This document shows positions 15,989 to 24,670 of a stretch of 64,000 nucleotides of DNA, piece by piece. The position numbers were made by a program, and so were the translations under genes. The DNA is from Halobacillus mangrovi (GTDB lineage: Bacteria > Bacillota > Bacilli > Bacillales > Halobacillaceae). The stretch's first letter is position 1, and each line of letters starts with the position of its first letter. The notes below the pieces were generated by a model. That model was not told where the DNA came from. It was given only the letters and a program-made list of their open reading frames with translations, and searched no databases. Location: NCBI RefSeq assembly GCF_002097535.1, contig NZ_CP020772.1, positions 3,264,501 through 3,328,500 on the forward strand, given 5' to 3'.

Positions 15989-16385
15989 ACATTTCTTCTG
16001 CGGCTTTTCTAAATCCATAAAACGAGCGATAGCCCCTTTTTTCATAATACCCCTGTGAATCACTTGTCGCCAGCATTTCTACACGGGTACTTGGATAGCA
16101 TTCATGAGCTACCCGGACTAACTGCTCACCTATTCCACGCCCCCGATGACTTTCTTTGATGAGCAATTCACAAATATAAAGCGTGACAGTGCTGTCGGTC
16201 AAACCTCTTAAAAAACCAACAATCTCCTCTCCATCTGTCGCAATGAGGGCAGGCTCCGAATTAAGCCACGAGCAGAGCGTTTCTTCTTTTCTTTCCACCA
16301 ATCCGCTCCACCCCTCTTGTTCATTTAACAGCAGTACATCATCAAAGTCATTTTCATGAAATGAACGAATTTTAATGTTTTCCAT
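15987..16385 (-). CDS. GNAT family N-acetyltransferase
   Basis: The 132-residue protein shows the GNAT acetyl-CoA site: ESHRGRGIGEQLVRVAHE is the R-G-x-G-x-G/A motif, preceded by a beta strand LYICELLI. The end YYEKRGYRSFYGF is the usual C-terminal motif. It is shorter than many GNATs at the start, but complete. The acceptor substrate is unknown. Confidence 0.88.
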   Translation of the reverse strand: MENIKIRSFHENDFDDVLLLNEQEGWSGLVERKEETLCSWLNSEPALIATDGEEIVGFLRGLTDSTVTLYICELLIKESHRGRGIGEQLVRVAHECYPSTRVEMLATSDSQGYYEKRGYRSFYGFRKAAEEM

Positions 16386-16592
16386 AGTAACCGTTCCTTC
16401 CTTCTTGAAGTTTTTCTCTTTATCTTTTCACCCGGCCTGAAGAATAGGTCATCACTCTCTATCTTCCCTTTCTTACGAATGAAAAACGATTTTGTTCCAT
16501 CTTTTATTTAGAAAATTCGCGCAAGTATGGATAGAGCTGATTTTATGCTAAACTATGGTCGGAAGATTTGTTCAGGAAGTGAGTGAAACACG

Positions 16593-17060
16593 TTGAAAAA
16601 AATACTGATACTTGCCTTTTTCTTCCTGCTGGCTGGGTGTTCATCCCAGGACCTTGCTTTGGAGGACTTAAAGGAAAAATACCCTCAAACGTTTGGGAAT
16701 TCCATTGAAGCCCTTTCTAAAGACCAACAGGAAAAAATCGGTCTTCCGGATGAAGTCCCTTTTAATGTAGCCTCTGTAGAAGCCTCATCCGATGAGGATA
16801 GGGTTCAAGTCCACTACCAATCAGAAGGCAAAAAAGAACTAAAAGTCCGGACGATTTATGACCCGGGGAATATTTTAAAAGAATCCGAGCTGCAGGTTAA
16901 TCTGAACTCAGGGGCAGTCGCAGGAGTGCAGGAGCACGAAGACCATGTGTATGTCGAGTGGTACAACAACAAAGATGATGTCGTCTATCAACTTGAATAC
17001 TATGGTGCGGATAATGAAAAAAGAACACAAAAAGCGATAGAAATCGCAAACGCCATATAA
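16593..17060 (+). CDS. Putative lipoprotein, function unknown
   Basis: The 155-residue product starts at a TTG and has a lipoprotein signal (KKILILAFFFLLAGC, Cys at about residue 16), so it is probably anchored to the outer face of the membrane. The rest is a small beta-rich domain with no motif I recognise. It is monocistronic with a terminator. Confidence 0.75.
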   Translation: MKKILILAFFFLLAGCSSQDLALEDLKEKYPQTFGNSIEALSKDQQEKIGLPDEVPFNVASVEASSDEDRVQVHYQSEGKKELKVRTIYDPGNILKESELQVNLNSGAVAGVQEHEDHVYVEWYNNKDDVVYQLEYYGADNEKRTQKAIEIANAI

Positions 17061-17065
17061 AAAAT

Positions 17066-17090
17066 CGTCACTTGCTGTGACGTTTTTTTT
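17066..17090 (+). terminator. Terminator of the lipoprotein gene
   Basis: A 6-bp stem (cgtcac and gtgacg) with a short loop is followed by T8, just after the stop codon. Confidence 0.8.
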
Positions 17091-17135
17091 ATGTGTATGA
17101 GTTTCATCTGCAGCTTCCATCACTATGAGAAGTGA

Positions 17136-17220
17136 AAAGAGGTCAGGTAAACGAATCGCTTTCCGTGGGCGTCCTCGATCGTACCGATCTCCGGGGTCTC
17201 ATCGTTCACCTGACCTCTTT
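17136..17220. repeat. Intergenic palindromic repeat, family A copy 1
   Basis: The 85-bp element is bounded by a perfect 13-bp inverted repeat (aaagaggtcaggt and complement). Its interior cgctttccgtgggcg ... ccggggtctcat is shared with the copies at 27477-27601 and 49098-49218. It lies between the lipoprotein terminator and the MscS gene. Confidence 0.8.
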
Positions 17221-17329
17221 ATGGTAGGGTAGAGAATCATTCATTTGAAGCTTTAACTATGAACAGGGATTTCCTACACATTCCTAATTTTTTTGATAAA
17301 TATCCCTTACCTGAGAACCATTATTCCAA

Positions 17330-18418
17330 CTACTCCCTTTTCCATTTTTCCACTATAGCTGGATCGACGCTTCTGAGGTGCAAATCCCTTTGAGGAAATG
17401 GAATTTCTACATTATGCTCCCTGAAGATATCATCAATTCTGAAATTCAAATTACTCTTTATCCTGATGACGTGTTCAGGATTTGAAATCCAGACAAACAA
17501 CTCAAAGTTCAACGATGAATCCCCAAATTCCTTGAAGTTTACAAACGGATCTGGGTGTTTTCTCACAGTAGGCGAAACCTTCGCTTCATCCTCTGCTACC
17601 TGAAGCAGCAAATTTCTGACAAGCGGGACGTCACTTCCGTAAGCGACACCTACAGGAATGACGAGCCTCATCACTTTATCACTGTAAGATCGATTAATGA
17701 CGTGTTCCTCAAGAAAATAAGAATTCGGTACGATGATATGTTCATTGTCCAACGTTTTAATTACAGTCGCGCGCATGTTGATTCTTTCTACATCACCAAT
17801 AATATCATCAACAATCACTCTGTCCCCGACTTTGATGGGGCGCTCAAAAAGCAAAATAATACCCGAGATAAAGTTCGACGCAATGTTCTGCATCCCAAAA
17901 CCAATACCAACACCGATCACACCTGCAAAGACCGTTAGAGCGCTTAATTCAAATCCAACAGTCGACAAGCTGATGATGATCGCTAGAATCATAATAAGAT
18001 AGTGGAAAGCTTTATCAAATGTAAACCGGACTCCTTTATCCAGTTCATACCGCTTGTACACTCCCGGAAACACGTAACTTCGGACGAGATTGGATAAACG
18101 ATTCGTTAACGATATGATCAATATGGCGATGATTAATAGGAATATGGATACAGGTTCTGATCCTATGGTAAACAGAGCATCGAACATCCAGTCCGAGCTT
18201 CTGAAATGAATCAGCGTATAGATGATGATGCCATAAATCGTAAACCAATTGACAATGCTTTTGACCATATAATAAAAACTTGAGCGTTCTTCCTTTTTAT
18301 TGCTCCACCGCTTCACCACATTTAAGATGGCCCACCTAAGCGAAAGCACGGCGAAAAGCATCAAGGCATAGATAAGGAGTGAGTTATTTCCCACTATATT
18401 TTCAAACCACTGATTCAC
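17330..18418 (-). CDS. Mechanosensitive ion channel, MscS family
   Basis: The 362-residue protein has about four or five membrane helices. The last contains the Gly/Ala-rich pore-lining segment (LTVFAGVIGVGIGFGMQNIASN), and a cytoplasmic beta domain follows (RPIKVGDRVIVDDIIGDVERI). This is the MscS arrangement: it opens under membrane tension to release solutes on hypo-osmotic shock. A GTG start is supported by GGAAGG 9 nt upstream. It is one of two MscS-type genes in this window, fitting a life at variable salinity. Confidence 0.92.
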   Translation of the reverse strand: MNQWFENIVGNNSLLIYALMLFAVLSLRWAILNVVKRWSNKKEERSSFYYMVKSIVNWFTIYGIIIYTLIHFRSSDWMFDALFTIGSEPVSIFLLIIAILIISLTNRLSNLVRSYVFPGVYKRYELDKGVRFTFDKAFHYLIMILAIIISLSTVGFELSALTVFAGVIGVGIGFGMQNIASNFISGIILLFERPIKVGDRVIVDDIIGDVERINMRATVIKTLDNEHIIVPNSYFLEEHVINRSYSDKVMRLVIPVGVAYGSDVPLVRNLLLQVAEDEAKVSPTVRKHPDPFVNFKEFGDSSLNFELFVWISNPEHVIRIKSNLNFRIDDIFREHNVEIPFPQRDLHLRSVDPAIVEKWKRE

Positions 18419-18440
18419 ATGAAAAATCCTTCCTCTAAAT

Positions 18441-20597
18441 CTATTCTGCTCTTACTAGTTTCTTAAAGTTCCGACTGATCGGTCTTGGTGCTTTCATCTG
18501 ATCAAAAAAGACCCGATACGTATTTTTCTTTTCATCTATATCTTCAATCGTTCCGACTCCAAAGACAGGGTGTTTCACACGTGCTCCTTTTTCAAAACCT
18601 TCCCTTTGAGGTTCTTTTTTCTGAGGATGTGAAGCACGAATGTATTCTTTTGCTTCTTCTATTAAGGCTTCATCCAGTTCTCCAATCCGTTCATAGAGTT
18701 CATCTTCGACTTCAAAGATAAAGCGTGACGGATACTTTTTCTGTCCTCCGTTCTGAAACCCTTCAGATTCGGTCAAATAAAGTTCACGTTCGGCCCGCGT
18801 CACTGCGACGTATGCGAGACGTCGTTCTTCCTCAAGCGCTCTTTCCTTCCGTTCACGCAACGCTCTTACATTCGGCAGAACGCTTTCGGTCATTCCAACG
18901 ACAAAGACGTAGGGAAATTCCAGGCCTTTCGCCGTGTGAATCGTCATCATTTTTACAGAATCCACTTGATCATCCCGATCGTCGTCTGTATAAAGAGAGA
19001 TCATTTGCAAGTACTCATCTAAATCAATATCCTCACCAAGCGTTTGCTCATATTGGACGATCGAATGAAGCAGTTCTGTAAGATTATCAAGCCGCTCCTG
19101 ATCTCCATCCTCTCGCCGGTAAGCCTCATATCCTGTCTTCTGCATCGCTTCTTGAAGCAGCTCTGAAACCGTCAGTTCTTCTTTACGACTCCGCATATAC
19201 TCAATCGCTTCAATAAAACTACGGGCGTCTGTTCTTCTCATCCGTTCGTGACCGGCATACGTTTTCAACGTTTCATATAATGTAAGATTGTCCTGTTCCG
19301 CTTTTTCCCTCAGAAAGTTCATCCGCTTCTTACCAATCTGGCGCTTCGGCACGTTTACAATTCTGGAAAAGGACAAGTCGTCCCCTACGGCAATCATTCT
19401 AAGATGAGCCAGGGCGTCCTTGATCTCTAACCTGTCAAAAAATTTGAATCCTCCAAAAATGGTGTATTCAATATTGTGCTGGATCAATTCCTGCTCTATG
19501 AAGCGTGACAAGTAATTCGCACGGTATAGAACAGCTATATCTTTATAACTTGCTTGTTTTGTTTCGGTGATCTCTTGTATCTTCTCAACAACCCATTTGG
19601 CTTCTTGAATCTCATCTTTGCCATGATAATGGACCACTTTAACTCCAGGGGGGTTTTTAGTCTCCATATCTTTATCTACACGAAAGTAATTATTTTGGAT
19701 AAGTGCATTTCCTAGAGATAGAATCTCAGGGGTGGAGCGATAGTTTTGATTTAGAAAAATCGTTTGAGAATCCTTGAAAAATTTCTCGAATTCAACAATA
19801 TACTGTGGATCGGCTCCTCTCCACTCGTAGATTGTCTGGTCCGGATCTCCGACCACAAACAGATTTCCATGCTTTTCTGAAAGCATTTTAACGAGCTCGT
19901 ACTGTTTCAGGCTGCTATCCTGAAATTCATCGACTTGGATATAAAATAATCTCTCCTGCCATTTTTCAAGCACATCTTTATATTGTTCGAAAAGGACAAA
20001 GACACAATTAAGCAAATCATCAAAATCCAGCCCATACACCCGCTTCTGCTTTTTCAGGTAGCGCTGGATAATCTGGCTGTCCATGTCTCCAGCATCCTCT
20101 ACGGCTGGCATTTCTCCACGAAGGATCATTTGCTGGACATAATGGGTATTTCCTTTCAGCATCCCGATCTTATCCAAGATTCGCTTGAACGTTTTATCGT
20201 TCATCTTCAGCTCCATCTCTTCAAAGATTTCCCTAAGTAAAATCTTCTGGTCTTCAACATCCAAAATAATGAAGTTTTTGGGGTAAAACAGTCGGTGAAT
20301 ATCTTCCCTTAATACACGAACACAAAACCCGTGATACGTTGTGATAAAGCCTGTGTCCTGCTCTCCACCGATTAATTTCTTCACTCTTCGGCGCATTTCA
20401 TGAGCGGCTTTGTTTGTAAATGTAACCGAGAGCATATTCGAAGGGTCGACGCCAAGCTCATTGACGATAAAAGCGTAGCGATGCGTCAACGCTCTCGTTT
20501 TACCGGAACCAGCTCCGGCAATGACCCGAACGTATCCTTCCGTCGAAACAACCGCTTCCTGCTGTGCTTCATTCAATCCGTCCAATAGTTCTTCCAT
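18441..20597 (-). CDS. UvrD/Rep/PcrA-family ATP-dependent DNA helicase (YjcD-like)
   Basis: The 718-residue superfamily 1A helicase has motif I AGAGSGKTRALTHR (near residue 30), motif Ia SVTFTNKAAHEM, motif II VDEFQDSS, motif III VVGDPDQTIYEWRGA, motif IV QNYRS, motif V TIHTAKGLEFPYVFV and motif VI YVAVTRAERELY. The C-terminal tail KGARVKHPVFGVGTI is a PcrA-type Tudor-like segment for RNA polymerase binding. It is separate from the usual pcrA-ligA locus, so it is probably the paralogue YjcD. ATG 20597 is chosen because AAAGGTGAGG is at the proper distance; the GTG at 20609 lies inside that site. Confidence 0.9.
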   Translation of the reverse strand: MEELLDGLNEAQQEAVVSTEGYVRVIAGAGSGKTRALTHRYAFIVNELGVDPSNMLSVTFTNKAAHEMRRRVKKLIGGEQDTGFITTYHGFCVRVLREDIHRLFYPKNFIILDVEDQKILLREIFEEMELKMNDKTFKRILDKIGMLKGNTHYVQQMILRGEMPAVEDAGDMDSQIIQRYLKKQKRVYGLDFDDLLNCVFVLFEQYKDVLEKWQERLFYIQVDEFQDSSLKQYELVKMLSEKHGNLFVVGDPDQTIYEWRGADPQYIVEFEKFFKDSQTIFLNQNYRSTPEILSLGNALIQNNYFRVDKDMETKNPPGVKVVHYHGKDEIQEAKWVVEKIQEITETKQASYKDIAVLYRANYLSRFIEQELIQHNIEYTIFGGFKFFDRLEIKDALAHLRMIAVGDDLSFSRIVNVPKRQIGKKRMNFLREKAEQDNLTLYETLKTYAGHERMRRTDARSFIEAIEYMRSRKEELTVSELLQEAMQKTGYEAYRREDGDQERLDNLTELLHSIVQYEQTLGEDIDLDEYLQMISLYTDDDRDDQVDSVKMMTIHTAKGLEFPYVFVVGMTESVLPNVRALRERKERALEEERRLAYVAVTRAERELYLTESEGFQNGGQKKYPSRFIFEVEDELYERIGELDEALIEEAKEYIRASHPQKKEPQREGFEKGARVKHPVFGVGTIEDIDEKKNTYRVFFDQMKAPRPISRNFKKLVRAE

Positions 20598-20718
20598 TCC
20601 AGCCCTCACCTTTCAAAGAACATTTGTTTGTATTATAGCACATCAAAAAGCTGGGAAAACCGATCCCTTTGTTTAAGATAAATCGTTCATGGAAATGGAA
20701 TGAAAGAAGGAGATGTTA

Positions 20719-21837
20719 ATGATGAATGAAAAACATAAAGTTTTATTTGATCAGCAGAGTTTACAGCACCACACCTTTAAAAACCGGTACATTGTTGCAC
20801 CTATGACGAGAGTGAGCGCAGCCAATAACGGCATAGCTAACGAAAGAATGAAACAATACTATGAGCGTTATGCCAAAGGCGGATTCAGTGCCATTATCAG
20901 TGAAGGGGTTTATCCGGACGAACAGTATTCACAGGGCTATCACAATCAGCCTGGTCTTGCCAATGAAAACCAGAGAGATGCCTGGAAGCCAATCGTTAGA
21001 GGGGTACATCAGCATGGTGCCCTGTTCTTTGCCCAGTTGATGCATGCCGGAGCTCAGTCACAAGGAAACCTTCATGCCAAAGAAAACATTGCCCCATCCC
21101 CCGTCTCACCTAAAAATGACAAGCTCTCTTTTTATGGCGGCGAAGGTCCATTTCCTACTCCCAGGGAAATGACGCATGAAGACATGGAAGAAGTGAAACA
21201 GTCGTTTGCTCGTTCTGCTAAACTGGCCAAAGAAGCTGGGTTCGATGGCATAGAAATACATGGAGCAAATGGATATTTGCTTGATCAGTTTATAACGGAT
21301 TATTTTAATAATCGAGAGGATCAGTATGGCGGTACAACTTTCAACCGTGTGCGTTATGTACTTGAAGTCATTCAGGAAGTACGTAAAGTGGTTGGTCATG
21401 ATTACATTGTAGGGATTCGTATTTCTCAAGGAAAAGCATCGGACGGTGAACACCGATGGGCACTTGGAGAAGCAGATGCGGAAACGATTTTTGGTGCCCT
21501 TGGAAACGCTCCGCTTGACTTTATTCATGTAACAGATCAGGACGGGGCTCAGCCCGGTTTTGGAAAAGGTTCAATGTCGATGTCGCAAGCAGCGAAGAAA
21601 TTCAGCGGGCTGCCAATAATCGCCAATGGCCAGCTCCAGGATCCTGATAAAGCAGCAACCCTTATCCAGGATGAGCATGCTGATTTTATCAGCCTGGGGA
21701 CCAGCGCCTTGCAAAATCCAGATGCACCCCATCGCCTATACAACGAAAAAGAGCTCGACCCTTTCGATTTTCATTCCATTATGCTGCCACAAGCCGAAAT
21801 CAAAGATCATGAGTTAAAGAAAGATTTGATGAAATAA
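20719..21837 (+). CDS. NADH:flavin oxidoreductase, Old Yellow Enzyme family
   Basis: The 372-residue FMN-dependent ene-reductase-like TIM barrel shows VAPMTRVSA at the N-terminus, QLMHAGAQSQ, and the family signature GFDGIEIHGANGYLLDQF with NNREDQYGG. FMN-phosphate motifs near IIANGQLQDP and FISLGTSAL are present. Members reduce activated double bonds or act on xenobiotics; the natural substrate is not evident. The ATG at 20719 is chosen for the GGAG 6 nt upstream. There is no partner gene; a bidirectional terminator follows. Confidence 0.92.
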   Translation: MMNEKHKVLFDQQSLQHHTFKNRYIVAPMTRVSAANNGIANERMKQYYERYAKGGFSAIISEGVYPDEQYSQGYHNQPGLANENQRDAWKPIVRGVHQHGALFFAQLMHAGAQSQGNLHAKENIAPSPVSPKNDKLSFYGGEGPFPTPREMTHEDMEEVKQSFARSAKLAKEAGFDGIEIHGANGYLLDQFITDYFNNREDQYGGTTFNRVRYVLEVIQEVRKVVGHDYIVGIRISQGKASDGEHRWALGEADAETIFGALGNAPLDFIHVTDQDGAQPGFGKGSMSMSQAAKKFSGLPIIANGQLQDPDKAATLIQDEHADFISLGTSALQNPDAPHRLYNEKELDPFDFHSIMLPQAEIKDHELKKDLMK

Positions 21838-21841
21838 TAAT

Positions 21842-21881
21842 AAAACCTCCAGGGAACCCTTCTCATTTCCCTGGAGGTTTT
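21842..21881. terminator. Bidirectional terminator
   Basis: A perfect 15-bp stem (aaaacctccagggaa and complement) with a 10-nt loop has A/T runs on both sides. It separates the converging oxidoreductase and PAS-STAS genes. Confidence 0.85.
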
Positions 21882-21882
21882 A

Positions 21883-22590
21883 TTATTTGGATAAATAAGC
21901 GGTCGCCTGCTCTAAATCTAAAAATGTACGTACGTGATTGAAACGGATGCCAGCTCTTGTGACCTGCAGGACAAAAGAAGGTCTAATCCCAGCTAAGACC
22001 ACCTCTACTCCAAGTAGTTTTAAAGTCTTCGTCAATTTTTCAAGCAAACCAGGCCAGCCGGGGTCCATTTCAGATATGGAAGAAAGGTACAAGGCAAGCT
22101 TGGTTATGTGTTGGTTTTGACACGCGAGTGGGACGCGCTCAAGCAGAATGATTTTGAGGTCTTCACTATAAAGGGGTGGGAGATAAATCAATGCATATCC
22201 TTTATTGATCTTCATAACATGAACAACCATTTCTTCAATGACCTGGTTATACTGTTCTTTCAACTTCTCCTGTGGTGTGACATCGATCAACCTGTAAAGT
22301 AAATAGGTCTCCCCATTATCGCTTAGCTGCCGCTTGTACAACTGGTAGATCTGTTCTTGAAATCTTACAACAACAGTTAATTCCTGCTCTAGTTCCACTT
22401 GATCAAGGCGAGAAAAGCTGGAATTCAGAAGCTCAAAGTGATCCTTCATATTCGCTGTGCAGGCCTGTAATTGAAACAAATGTCCGTAGGCTGGGTTCAT
22501 GTAAACAACTTCATCATTCACGTCTGTGATCAAGATACCTTCATCTAGTGAATCCAATGCATCCCGAAAAATCACAACCGATCCCCCCAT
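21883..22590 (-). CDS. PAS-STAS domain protein, RsbR-like
   Basis: The 235-residue protein has an N-terminal PAS domain (about residues 8-115: LDSLDEGILITDVNDEVVYMNPAY in part) and a C-terminal STAS domain (about 125-235). The STAS part includes the strand-helix LGVEVVLAGIRPSFVLQVTRAG typical of RsbR co-antagonists of the stressosome. RsbR paralogues usually carry a globin-like N-terminus; here it is a PAS sensor. Role in SigB-type stress signalling is inferred. The start could be the ATG at 22590 or the GTG at residue 6, which has a G-rich site before it. Confidence 0.78.
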   Translation of the reverse strand: MGGSVVIFRDALDSLDEGILITDVNDEVVYMNPAYGHLFQLQACTANMKDHFELLNSSFSRLDQVELEQELTVVVRFQEQIYQLYKRQLSDNGETYLLYRLIDVTPQEKLKEQYNQVIEEMVVHVMKINKGYALIYLPPLYSEDLKIILLERVPLACQNQHITKLALYLSSISEMDPGWPGLLEKLTKTLKLLGVEVVLAGIRPSFVLQVTRAGIRFNHVRTFLDLEQATAYLSK

Positions 22591-22683
22591 TACTATCTCT
22601 TACTCATATTATGGGGGAACCACTAAGAAAATCAAGATTAATCGACATAATTTTCTGAAAATTACAGCGTAAAAAAATGGTTA

Positions 22684-22890
22684 TTACGCATTCTCCATTT
22701 TCTTAACTTCTGGCAAGATCTCTACATGCTTTAGACTTCCCATACTGTCGAAGTCAATGATTAAAATATCTCCTGGTTTGGCAGAAGCCACTAATCGTTC
22801 CTTTAGGACCGGAAGTTCATTACCGCCCGCTTCCTCGTGTACCAATATGGCAAAAGTCCCCTCAAATCGGTCTAATCTATATTTATTCAC
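22684..22890 (-). CDS. DUF3006-like small protein
   Basis: The 68-residue protein, starting MNKYRLDRFEGTFAIL and continuing with GDILIIDF, resembles the small DUF3006 proteins, which fold as a short beta-barrel. The start is GTG, with GAAGGGTG 8 nt upstream. Nothing adjacent shares its strand closely. Function is unknown. Confidence 0.7.
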   Translation of the reverse strand: MNKYRLDRFEGTFAILVHEEAGGNELPVLKERLVASAKPGDILIIDFDSMGSLKHVEILPEVKKMENA

Positions 22891-22990
22891 CGCTTCAACA
22901 CCCTTCTCTAGATTTTAGTAAAATATAAAAGCTATATAGTTACTAATTCCCTATCTATAAATGACTAAACATGTCGAATGATTTCCACAC

Positions 22991-23038
22991 TGGACACATA
23001 AACATACCGATGCTATAATTAAACTAACAAACGTTAGT
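22991..23038 (+). promoter_or_regulatory. Promoter and TetR-type operator of the SMR efflux locus
   Basis: TGGACA (22991-22996) and a perfect TATAAT (23014-23019) are 17 nt apart. An inverted repeat ACTAAC-4 nt-GTTAGT at 23023-23038 overlaps the expected start of transcription, the usual place for an autorepressing TetR regulator. It lies 25 nt before the regulator's ATG. Confidence 0.78.
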
Positions 23039-23062
23039 TAGTTGATCGAGGTGAGGAAAAAT

Positions 23063-23653
23063 ATGACCCAGCGAAAAATCTTAGATGAAAGTTTGACCCT
23101 GTTTGCAAACCATGGATATGAAAATACAACATTAGCCAATATTGCAGAAGCCGTAGGTATAAAGAAACCTTCTCTTTATAATCATTTTAAAAGTAAAGAT
23201 GCTATTTTTCTTCATGTGCTTGAAGATGTGGCAAAGAGAGAAATGGATTATTTGAGCTCTCAAGCTGATTTGTCTGCCGATCATACGATTTATGAACGAT
23301 TGCATCACATCTATCGTTCTTATCTTAGTCATATGGCAGATTCAACGGAGGGCATGTTTTTTAAGCGTGTCACCTTCTTTCCGCCAGAAGAATTCTCTGA
23401 ACAGATTAAAGAAGTGTTTCTGATGGTGGAAAACAATATGACTGATATTATTCGTCCAGTCATTGAAAAAGGAATTGAAGAGAAGGTGCTTCGACCTCTA
23501 TCTACAGATACGTTGACATCCGCTTTTTATACGTTGATTGATGGACTTTTCTTAGAAGAAAACTTTTACGATAAAGCTGTTTTTGAACAGCGACAGCAAG
23601 CGAGCTGGGAAATATTCTGGCTCGGAATCAAGGAGCCGGAACTGGAGGAATGA
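23063..23653 (+). CDS. TetR family transcriptional repressor of SMR efflux genes
   Basis: The 196-residue protein has an N-terminal TetR helix-turn-helix: ILDESLTLFANHGYENTTL, then IAEAVGIKKPSLYNHFKSKD. A ligand-binding C-terminal domain with several aromatic residues follows. ATG 23063 follows GAGGTGAGG at a good distance. It heads an operon with two small multidrug resistance subunits, the same order as yvdT-yvdS-yvdR in B. subtilis, so it probably controls them and itself through the operator just upstream. The inducer is unknown. Confidence 0.9.
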   Translation: MTQRKILDESLTLFANHGYENTTLANIAEAVGIKKPSLYNHFKSKDAIFLHVLEDVAKREMDYLSSQADLSADHTIYERLHHIYRSYLSHMADSTEGMFFKRVTFFPPEEFSEQIKEVFLMVENNMTDIIRPVIEKGIEEKVLRPLSTDTLTSAFYTLIDGLFLEENFYDKAVFEQRQQASWEIFWLGIKEPELEE

Positions 23654-23656
23654 ACG

Positions 23657-23998
23657 ATGGCATGGATCTACATCTTATTGGGAGCCTTGTTTGAAATTGG
23701 TTGGGCAGTCGGGCTGAAGCTTTCCGAGGGTTTTACAGACCCGATTTTCTCAGCCTTGACAATTATCTGTATTGGAATTAGCTTTTACTTCTTCACAAAA
23801 GCATTGAACATGATTGATATAGGTACTGGCTATGCTGTTTACACTGGAATTGGCGCAGCGGGTACAGCATTGATCGGGATGATGTTTCTTGGCGATTCAG
23901 GCGGCGCTGGGAAGCTCTTTTTTATTGCACTTTTAATCTTTGGCATTGTAGGCTTGAAATTTTCGAATGGATCTTCTGAAGAAACACAAACTGAGTAG
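23657..23998 (+). CDS. Small multidrug resistance (SMR) efflux subunit, YvdS-like
   Basis: The 113-residue four-helix membrane protein has the SMR start MAWIYILLGALFEIGWAVGL, where Glu13 in helix 1 is the conserved proton/drug-binding acidic residue. GTGYAVYTGIGAAGTALIGM is the helix 3-4 signature. The start codon lies 3 nt after the regulator's stop. SMR pairs with unequal lengths usually work as heterodimers with opposite topology; the shorter partner follows immediately. Confidence 0.92.
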   Translation: MAWIYILLGALFEIGWAVGLKLSEGFTDPIFSALTIICIGISFYFFTKALNMIDIGTGYAVYTGIGAAGTALIGMMFLGDSGGAGKLFFIALLIFGIVGLKFSNGSSEETQTE

Positions 23999-24010
23999 GA
24001 GGGCTGACGT

Positions 24011-24325
24011 ATGGCATGGATCTTTTTATTCGTAGCAGGCGTAGGAGAAATGTTTGGGATGTTGTTTTTGAAGTTGTCGGAAGGCTTTAAGAAACGAGGG
24101 CCATCCTTGTTGGCTCTTCTGTCCGGTGCGGCAAGCTTTTACTTTTTGTCCCTGTCGCTTAAAGAACTGCCGATTGGAACTGCTTACGGCATATGGACAG
24201 GTATCGGATCTGTAGGTACGGTACTGCTGGGTATCTTCATTTTCAAAGAGAATGTGAGTGTCAGCCGTATCGGTTTCATATTGTGCATAATTGCCGGTGT
24301 TGTTGGTTTAAAACTCGTTTCTTAG
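24011..24325 (+). CDS. Small multidrug resistance (SMR) efflux subunit, YvdR-like
   Basis: The 104-residue partner subunit has the conserved Glu13 in MAWIFLFVAGVGEMFGMLFL and the GTAYGIWTGIGSVGTVLLGI motif. AGGAGGG is 7 nt before the ATG, and the gene is 12 nt from the first subunit. Together they probably form a heterodimeric drug/proton antiporter in the cytoplasmic membrane. No guanidine riboswitch precedes the pair; control is by the TetR protein. Confidence 0.92.
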   Translation: MAWIFLFVAGVGEMFGMLFLKLSEGFKKRGPSLLALLSGAASFYFLSLSLKELPIGTAYGIWTGIGSVGTVLLGIFIFKENVSVSRIGFILCIIAGVVGLKLVS

Positions 24326-24475
24326 TCTTAGATTGCCTTGATTATCTTACGTATAGTAAGTACAATAGAATAGGAATTTTTAATGATTCGACAATTTTCT
24401 ACCCAATATTTTATTAAACGACATTATTTGTAAAAGTGCCTAGTAATTTATTCAGTGCAACGGAGGAAAGTTAGA

Positions 24476-24595
24476 ATGAGGAAAGTACTATTTGCAATTC
24501 TTATGTTTATTGTTGTCAGTTTTGGTTTTGTAGGTTACTCTACTCTTGATATGGATTCTAATTCAGAGATCCAACAAGAATCAAAACAGTATTAA
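24476..24595 (+). CDS. Small secreted or membrane peptide, 39 residues
   Basis: The ORF begins MRKVLFAILMFIVVSFGFVG and ends in a polar tail rich in Ser, Gln and Glu. It has one hydrophobic segment after a basic start, like a signal peptide or single-pass microprotein. Strong GGAGG is about 9 nt before the ATG, and a terminator follows the stop within 15 nt, which supports a real gene. No family is recognised. Confidence 0.6.
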   Translation: MRKVLFAILMFIVVSFGFVGYSTLDMDSNSEIQQESKQY

Positions 24596-24609
24596 CACAC
24601 ATAAAAAGT

Positions 24610-24640
24610 CCCGCTTGTAAATCTACAAGCGGGTCTTTTA
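24610..24640. terminator. Bidirectional terminator between the small peptide gene and msrA
   Basis: A 10-bp perfect stem (cccgcttgta and complement) with a 4-nt loop has T-rich flanks on both strands. Confidence 0.85.
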
Positions 24641-24670
24641 TTTGGAGTACAATAGGGTGCTTTACGGAGA

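Noticed and set aside
22891..23062. Guanidine (ykkC) riboswitch before the SMR genes
   Set aside because: The region contains a plain promoter and TetR operator with no conserved ykkC helices, and the regulator gene comes first.
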